Part shown: positions 7,161 to 10,386 of the stretch, piece by piece
Position numbering within the stretch: position 1 is the first letter of the stretch
Layout of the letters: each line of letters opens with the position of its first letter
Assembly: GCA_913054485.1 (NCBI GenBank)
Contig: CAJXHQ010000065.1
Location: 1 to 10,386 of the forward strand
Length of the DNA stretch: 10,386 nucleotides
Origin: an uncultured Paracoccaceae bacterium
GTDB lineage: Bacteria; Pseudomonadota; Alphaproteobacteria; Rhodobacterales; Rhodobacteraceae
Direction of reading: 5' to 3'
The notes under the pieces: model-generated
The model's input: the letters and a program-made list of their open reading frames with translations, nothing else
Databases searched by the model: none
Told to the model about the DNA's origin: nothing
Position numbers and translations under genes: made by a program

Positions 7161-8051
7161 TTAGCGGTGCAGCTCTGCGCCGGTGATTTCCTCGATGATC
7201 CTGGTGCAGGCCCAGTTGTCCCCGTCCGGATATTTGCTCTTGCCAGCATGGAAGATCTGCATCGCGGTGGAGGCCATCTGCATCGGCACTTCCAGCTCCT
7301 CGGCCAAGTCCATGGAGATGGTCAGGTCCTTGTGCATGGTGGTGATCGCCGAGCCGGTGTTTTCAAACTGGCGGTCGATGATGTTTTCCAGCGCGGTATT
7401 GGTGCAGCCGCAGCCGGCACCCGAGGTGGAGAAGACCTTGAACAGGGTCTCGCCCGTCACACCCGCCTTGGCGGCCAGCACCGAGGCCTCAAACGTGGCC
7501 GAGAAGATGGAGCCGAGCAGGGTCTGCAGGCAGGCTTTCACCGTCTGCCCCTGCCCTGCCCCGTCACCGACGCGGTGGATGGTGGCGGACACCGCCTCCA
7601 TCACCGGGGCGAACTGGTCCAGCACCGCATCGGCGGCCGCCGCCATCATGGTCAGCGTGCCGCCCTGCGCGCCGGGGAAGCCGCCCGAAACCGGCGAGTC
7701 GATCAGGTGGATGCCTGAACCCGCCAGCCCCTCGCCGATCTCGCGCGCCTCGCGCGGCTTGATGGTGGCGGTGAGGATGATGGCGCTGTCTTCGGCCATA
7801 TTGGCGGCCAGCCCCTCGGGGCCGAAGATCACGCCCTTCGCCTGATCCCCGTTCATCACCATCACATAGACAGCGTCAGAATTTGCGCCCACTTCGGCCA
7901 GCGCGGCGGCGGGTTTGCCGCCCGTCTCCGCGAAGGCTTTCATGCGCTCCTCTGACAGATCCAGACCCGTTGTCTGAAAGCCGTTTTTGATCAGGTTCTT
8001 GGCCAGCCCGCTGCCCATATCGCCTAATCCGATGACACCTGCACGTTGCAT
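7161..8051 (-). CDS. NAD(P)-dependent beta-hydroxyacid dehydrogenase (3-hydroxyisobutyrate dehydrogenase family)
   Basis: This 296-residue protein starts at the ATG at 8051 (MQRAGVIGLG), chosen because AGGAAA lies 5 nt upstream and the Rossmann strand begins at once; the frame runs open further upstream without protein-like sequence. GLGDMG is at 8-13, Asp31 ends the second strand (suggesting NAD), DSPVSGG is the substrate loop at 118-124 and Lys172 is the catalytic lysine in GQTVKACLQ. KDL at 241-243 also matches the family. The asparagines that usually follow the lysine (KxxNN) are Leu175 and Gln176 here, which may mark a subfamily. An unusual GAGCGC peptide lies at 211-216. Relatives oxidise 3-hydroxyisobutyrate, tartronate semialdehyde or L-threonate, and a threonate-type substrate is possible but unproven. 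It is followed by the isomerase gene in operon B. Confidence 0.92.
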   Translation of the reverse strand: MQRAGVIGLGDMGSGLAKNLIKNGFQTTGLDLSEERMKAFAETGGKPAAALAEVGANSDAVYVMVMNGDQAKGVIFGPEGLAANMAEDSAIILTATIKPREAREIGEGLAGSGIHLIDSPVSGGFPGAQGGTLTMMAAAADAVLDQFAPVMEAVSATIHRVGDGAGQGQTVKACLQTLLGSIFSATFEASVLAAKAGVTGETLFKVFSTSGAGCGCTNTALENIIDRQFENTGSAITTMHKDLTISMDLAEELEVPMQMASTAMQIFHAGKSKYPDGDNWACTRIIEEITGAELHR

Positions 8052-8069
8052 GTCAATTTCCTGTTTCCG

Positions 8070-8088
8070 CCGGATGTCTGTCATCCGG
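8070..8088 (-). other. Stem-loop, 7-bp perfect stem before the dehydrogenase ribosome site
   Basis: CCGGATG and CATCCGG flank a 5-nt loop, ending about 18 nt from the ATG at 8051. It is near enough to the ribosome site to influence its accessibility, but this is only inferred. Confidence 0.45.
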
Positions 8089-8100
8089 GTGTTGGTACAT

Positions 8101-8129
8101 GGTGCCCCTCCCGGCAGGTGAGGGGCACC
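8101..8129 (-). other. Stem-loop, 10-bp perfect stem
   Basis: GGTGCCCCTC and GAGGGGCACC flank a 9-nt loop. It lies between the dctM stop at 8202 and the dehydrogenase start at 8051 and could separate transporter and enzyme parts of the transcript. Confidence 0.6.
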
Positions 8130-8201
8130 GGCTTTTCGCAGGGTTTCAACGCCGAAGCGCCGGGCCGGTCCGGAAGACACCCTGCAGCCCGAAACAGTTG
8201 C

Positions 8202-9341
8202 TCAGCCGCCGATCACCGCGTTGGGGATCCACATCACCAGTCCGGGGATCAGGCAGATGAGGATGAGCACAAGCACATTGGCCAGAAGGAAGGGGGCAGC
8301 CCCGATGAAGATCCGCCCGATGCCCATCCGCGCGATCGCCGCGCAGACATTGAGGCAATTCCCCACCGGCGGCGTGCAGGCCCCCACCGCAAGGCCCGAG
8401 ACCAGCACCACACCGAAATGGACGCCCGAGACGCCAACGCCCTGCGCCGCCGGCTGCAGCACCGGGGTCAGCACCCAGATATAGAGCTGCGAGAAGGCAA
8501 TGATCATCATGATCTTGGCGCTGGTGATGATGGCATGGCGCATCGCCCCCGGCATCTCCTTGAAGACCGCCCCGCCCGAGATGAACATGCCGATCAAGAT
8601 GCCGTAAAAGACAGCCATGCCGGCAGTTTCAGTCGGGGTGGCAATGCCGAAGACCACCGAGCCGACAATCAGGATGGGCATGACCGCCACCGCTGCAGAG
8701 CGGCGGAGCTGCTTCAGGCCTTCGTCCAGTGTGAAGGGGATATCCTCGATCGGGTAGTTCTTCCGCTTGGCGATGAACCAGACGATGAACAGCTGGAAAA
8801 TGCCCACCATGATGCCGGGGATGATCCCGCCGAGGAACAGCTTACCGACGCTCTCCTGCGCGACAATGGCGTAGATCACCATCGCCACCGAAGGCGGGAT
8901 GATCATCCCCATGGTGGAAGAGGCCACGGTGATGCCGGCCGCAAATTCTGCCGGGTAGCCGCGTTTCTTCATCTCCGGGATGAGCACGGACCCGATGGAG
9001 GCAGTATCAGAGGCGGAGGAGCCGGAAATTCCGCCGAAAATCATCGAGCCGACCACATTCACCAGCCCTAGCCCGCCTTTCATGCGGCCCACGAAAAACA
9101 GCGACAGGTCCAGAAGCCGTGCTGTGATGCCGCCGGTGTTCATCACCAGCCCCATCAGGATGAACAAGGGCAGCGAGATCAGCGCGTAGGAATTCATACC
9201 CGCAAAGAACCGCTGCGGCATGATGGCCGTCAGCATGGGCTGTTCGACCAGAAAATAAGCCAGCGCCGACAGCCCCAGTGAGTAGGCGATCGGGACGCCG
9301 ATGATGAGCAGCACAAAGAGGCTGCCGAGAAGGATAATCAT
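8202..9341 (-). CDS. dctM: TRAP transporter large permease DctM (system B) with an in-frame internal deletion
   Basis: This 379-residue large TRAP permease keeps the family motifs GISGSSASDT at 104-113, MGMIIPPSVAM at 144-154, ATPTETAGMAVF at 234-245 and CTPPVG at 322-327. It is about 50 residues shorter than usual. Aligned with the intact DctM at 1301-2596, the proteins match up to WVLT (289-292) and again from PVLQPAAQGVGVSGVHFG (293-310). The 44 residues of the other DctM between Asn299 and Pro344 have no counterpart. That stretch holds one hydrophobic segment and the conserved LDATTIIL region. The junction lies at about 8465/8466. The C-terminal tails from HFG are 72 and 73 residues, so the rest is collinear. 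Such a loss probably disables the permease even though the frame is intact. The ATG at 9341 has GAGGA about 8 nt upstream, and 4 nt separate it from the dctQ stop. Confidence 0.9.
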   Translation of the reverse strand: MIILLGSLFVLLIIGVPIAYSLGLSALAYFLVEQPMLTAIMPQRFFAGMNSYALISLPLFILMGLVMNTGGITARLLDLSLFFVGRMKGGLGLVNVVGSMIFGGISGSSASDTASIGSVLIPEMKKRGYPAEFAAGITVASSTMGMIIPPSVAMVIYAIVAQESVGKLFLGGIIPGIMVGIFQLFIVWFIAKRKNYPIEDIPFTLDEGLKQLRRSAAVAVMPILIVGSVVFGIATPTETAGMAVFYGILIGMFISGGAVFKEMPGAMRHAIITSAKIMMIIAFSQLYIWVLTPVLQPAAQGVGVSGVHFGVVLVSGLAVGACTPPVGNCLNVCAAIARMGIGRIFIGAAPFLLANVLVLILICLIPGLVMWIPNAVIGG

Positions 9342-9345
9342 GGTG

Positions 9346-9975
9346 TCAGTCCTCGGGCATCCAGAGAATGTCGATCTGCTCGCGCCCCGCCAGCGTCAGG
9401 ATGATTTTGATGATGCAGAAAATGATGGCGAGGCCGCAGCCGATGGGGATCGCCGCATGCACAAGACCCTGCGGCATGTTGAAGGGCTGCCAGGGGAAAT
9501 GGCCCGCCTTTTCGATCCAGCCGGTGGTGTAGTAGATCAGTGCGCCGTTCACGATGGCGATCAGCGCCAGCCCGAGAATGTAGAAGAACATTTTGATGGG
9601 CCGCGGCAGCAGGTCGATGAAAAAGGTGATGGCGATATGCTCGCGCCGTGTAATGCCCACCGCGCCGCCGATGGCACTGGTGAAGATGAAGGCGATGGTC
9701 ACGAACTCATTGCCGCCCAGAATGGATGTGGAGAAGCCGTAGCGCAGCACCACATTGACGAACACCAGTACGATCATCGCCACCAGCGCCAGCACCATCA
9801 GCAGGGTCAGGGTCTTCTCGAGTCCCTTGAACAGCGCCGTGATGCCGACGGCAATACTCGAGGGGGCGGCCGTGTCCTGCGAGTCTGTCTTGTCCTGCAC
9901 AGTTGTCTTGTCCTGCGCAGCGCCAGCGGCCTTGCGGGACTCGGCGTGCGTGGCAGAGGGCGGTTTGATCGACAT
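9346..9975 (-). CDS. dctQ: TRAP transporter small permease DctQ (system B)
   Basis: This small TRAP permease has four membrane segments. From the ATG at 9975 (MSIKPPS, 209 residues) they lie at about 56-80, 90-108, 129-150 and 172-195. The family region between them (RYGFSTSILGGNEF, then REHIAITFF) is clear. The frame is open further upstream, with other ATGs at 9987 and 10059 (237 residues). None has a strong ribosome site, and I prefer the shorter forms because the extra N-terminus is hydrophilic and not protein-like. Even so, about 50 residues precede the first membrane segment, longer than usual. They are rich in K, Q, D, T and A and include a hexapeptide repeat. It lies between the second dctP and dctM in operon B. 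Confidence 0.85.
   Translation of the reverse strand: MSIKPPSATHAESRKAAGAAQDKTTVQDKTDSQDTAAPSSIAVGITALFKGLEKTLTLLMVLALVAMIVLVFVNVVLRYGFSTSILGGNEFVTIAFIFTSAIGGAVGITRREHIAITFFIDLLPRPIKMFFYILGLALIAIVNGALIYYTTGWIEKAGHFPWQPFNMPQGLVHAAIPIGCGLAIIFCIIKIILTLAGREQIDILWMPED
9874..9920 (-). repeat. 18-bp tandem repeat, about 2.6 copies, in the dctQ N-terminus
   Basis: Units starting at 9874, 9892 and 9910 share gtcctgc followed by a tctgtctt/ttgtctt end. On the coding strand they give the hexapeptide repeat QDKTTV-QDKTDS-QDT in the cytoplasmic N-terminal tail of DctQ. A multiple of three keeps the frame, so copy number could vary without breaking the gene. Confidence 0.7.
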
Positions 9976-10059
9976 GGATAACGGCATCTCTTGGGTCAGT
10001 TTGTTCGTGGTGTCATCCCCGAAGGAGGCATCTCGATGACGGTGCGGCAGCGCTGTCAT

Positions 10060-10153
10060 TGCGCCACTCTGGTTGCAGCGAAAAGGGTGCTGCCGCGTGT
10101 CGGTGGCTGGGACTGATGTCAGGGACCGATGACACAGGCGCTGATGAAAGTGT
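10060..10153 (-). other. Gap between dctP and dctQ of system B
   Basis: This 94-bp gap (178 bp if dctQ starts at 9975) shows no clear promoter. It has only a weak TGTCA/TGACA inverted repeat with an 8-nt loop around 10116-10133. No small gene is convincing. Confidence 0.35.
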
Positions 10154-10386
10154 TCAGCGCGCGTCGGCCAGGGCAGTCTGGAACTGCGTCACCACGTCTG
10201 CGTCAAGCGCCTGGGTGTGCTGCTCGATCACCGGTGCCAGGGCCTCACGCATGCGCTGGCGCTCACTGTCCGCGACCACGTTGACGGCCATCTTCTTCTC
10301 AAGGGCACTCAGCAGCTCTTCGTGCAGGGCGCGGCTCTGTTCGCGCTGATAGAGTGTGGCTTCTCGGGCGGCCTCGCGGACCAGCT
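10154..10386 (-). CDS. dctP: TRAP substrate-binding protein DctP (system B), C-terminal 76 residues only
   Basis: This frame enters from the right edge and ends at a TGA at 10154-10156. The visible 76 residues are a highly helical, charged tail (LVREAAREATLYQREQSRAL at the edge, then LEKKMAVNVVAD, RQRMREALAPVIEQH, ending TALADAR). This is the usual shape of a DctP C-terminus: a long helix with several A/R/E residues, then a short strand, then a helix with a proline. It sits directly upstream of dctQ and dctM, completing TRAP system B. The identification is based on context and general pattern, because the binding-site residues lie outside the window. Confidence 0.8.
   Translation of the reverse strand, partial: LVREAAREATLYQREQSRALHEELLSALEKKMAVNVVADSERQRMREALAPVIEQHTQALDADVVTQFQTALADAR

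Larger units (their letters stand above)
8052..8201 (-). other. 150-bp intercistronic region with two stem-loops between dctM and the dehydrogenase gene
   Basis: The gap is long for this tightly packed operon. It contains a 10-bp perfect stem (8101-8110 with 8120-8129, 9-nt loop) and a 7-bp perfect stem (8070-8076 with 8082-8088, 5-nt loop), then the ribosome site of the next gene. No T tract follows either hairpin on the minus strand, so they look like mRNA processing or stabilising structures rather than strong terminators. CTTTT follows the larger hairpin on the plus strand, where no gene ends. Confidence 0.55.

Noticed and set aside
8101..8136. Plus-strand Rho-independent terminator (hairpin followed by CTTTT)
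   Set aside because: No plus-strand gene ends here. Both neighbours are transcribed from the minus strand, where no T tract follows the stem.
8052..8180. N-terminal extension of the dehydrogenase to 339 residues
   Set aside because: The added sequence is not protein-like and covers the two stem-loops. AGGAAA just before the ATG at 8051 gives the family-typical start.
8046..9071. Plus-strand open frame of 341 codons opposite dctM of system B
   Set aside because: The same composition bias (H, D, R, Q) is present and no domain is visible. The opposite strand encodes a clear TRAP permease.

Overview
The window is GC-rich DNA that looks like an alphaproteobacterium of the Rhodobacterales (Roseobacter type). 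This rests on gene content and codon bias only: TRAP transporters next to GntR-regulated sugar-acid or hydroxy-acid genes, with tight spacing. No rRNA, tRNA, mobile element or CRISPR array is visible. The locus reads as one catabolic and uptake cluster around a GntR/FCD regulator, with two separate tripartite TRAP transporters.

Layout from the left. Minus-strand operon A reads right to left from about 5390 to 1. It contains a Gfo/Idh/MocA oxidoreductase (4299-5390), an AT-rich leader with inverted repeats (4200-4298), dctP (3189-4199), dctQ (2593-3153), dctM (1301-2596) and a QuiC-like sugar-phosphate-isomerase/HPPD fusion that runs off the left edge (1-1300). The GntR regulator (5532-6227, plus strand) is divergent from operon A and ends in a hairpin terminator. 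Minus-strand operon B reads in from the right edge. It contains the 3' end of a second dctP (10154-10386), dctQ (9346-about 9975), dctM (8202-9341), a beta-hydroxyacid dehydrogenase (7161-8051) and a TIM-barrel isomerase/epimerase (6283-7146), and it converges on the regulator.

A plausible joint role, by inference, is that one or both TRAP systems import a carboxylated substrate. The two NAD(P)-dependent dehydrogenases and the TIM-barrel proteins would then oxidise and isomerise it under control of the GntR protein. The substrate cannot be named from the sequence.

The most striking point is that several proteins carry lesions in otherwise well-preserved reading frames. The first dctP has an in-frame TAG after codon 260, followed by 75 more in-frame codons of normal DctP C-terminus. 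The second DctM lacks about 44 residues relative to the first DctM, exactly in frame. The QuiC-like protein has lost three of the four metal ligands of dehydroshikimate dehydratase while keeping the fold and reading frame. A shared AT-rich motif lies in both regulatory gaps that flank the Gfo/Idh gene and is a candidate operator for the GntR protein.
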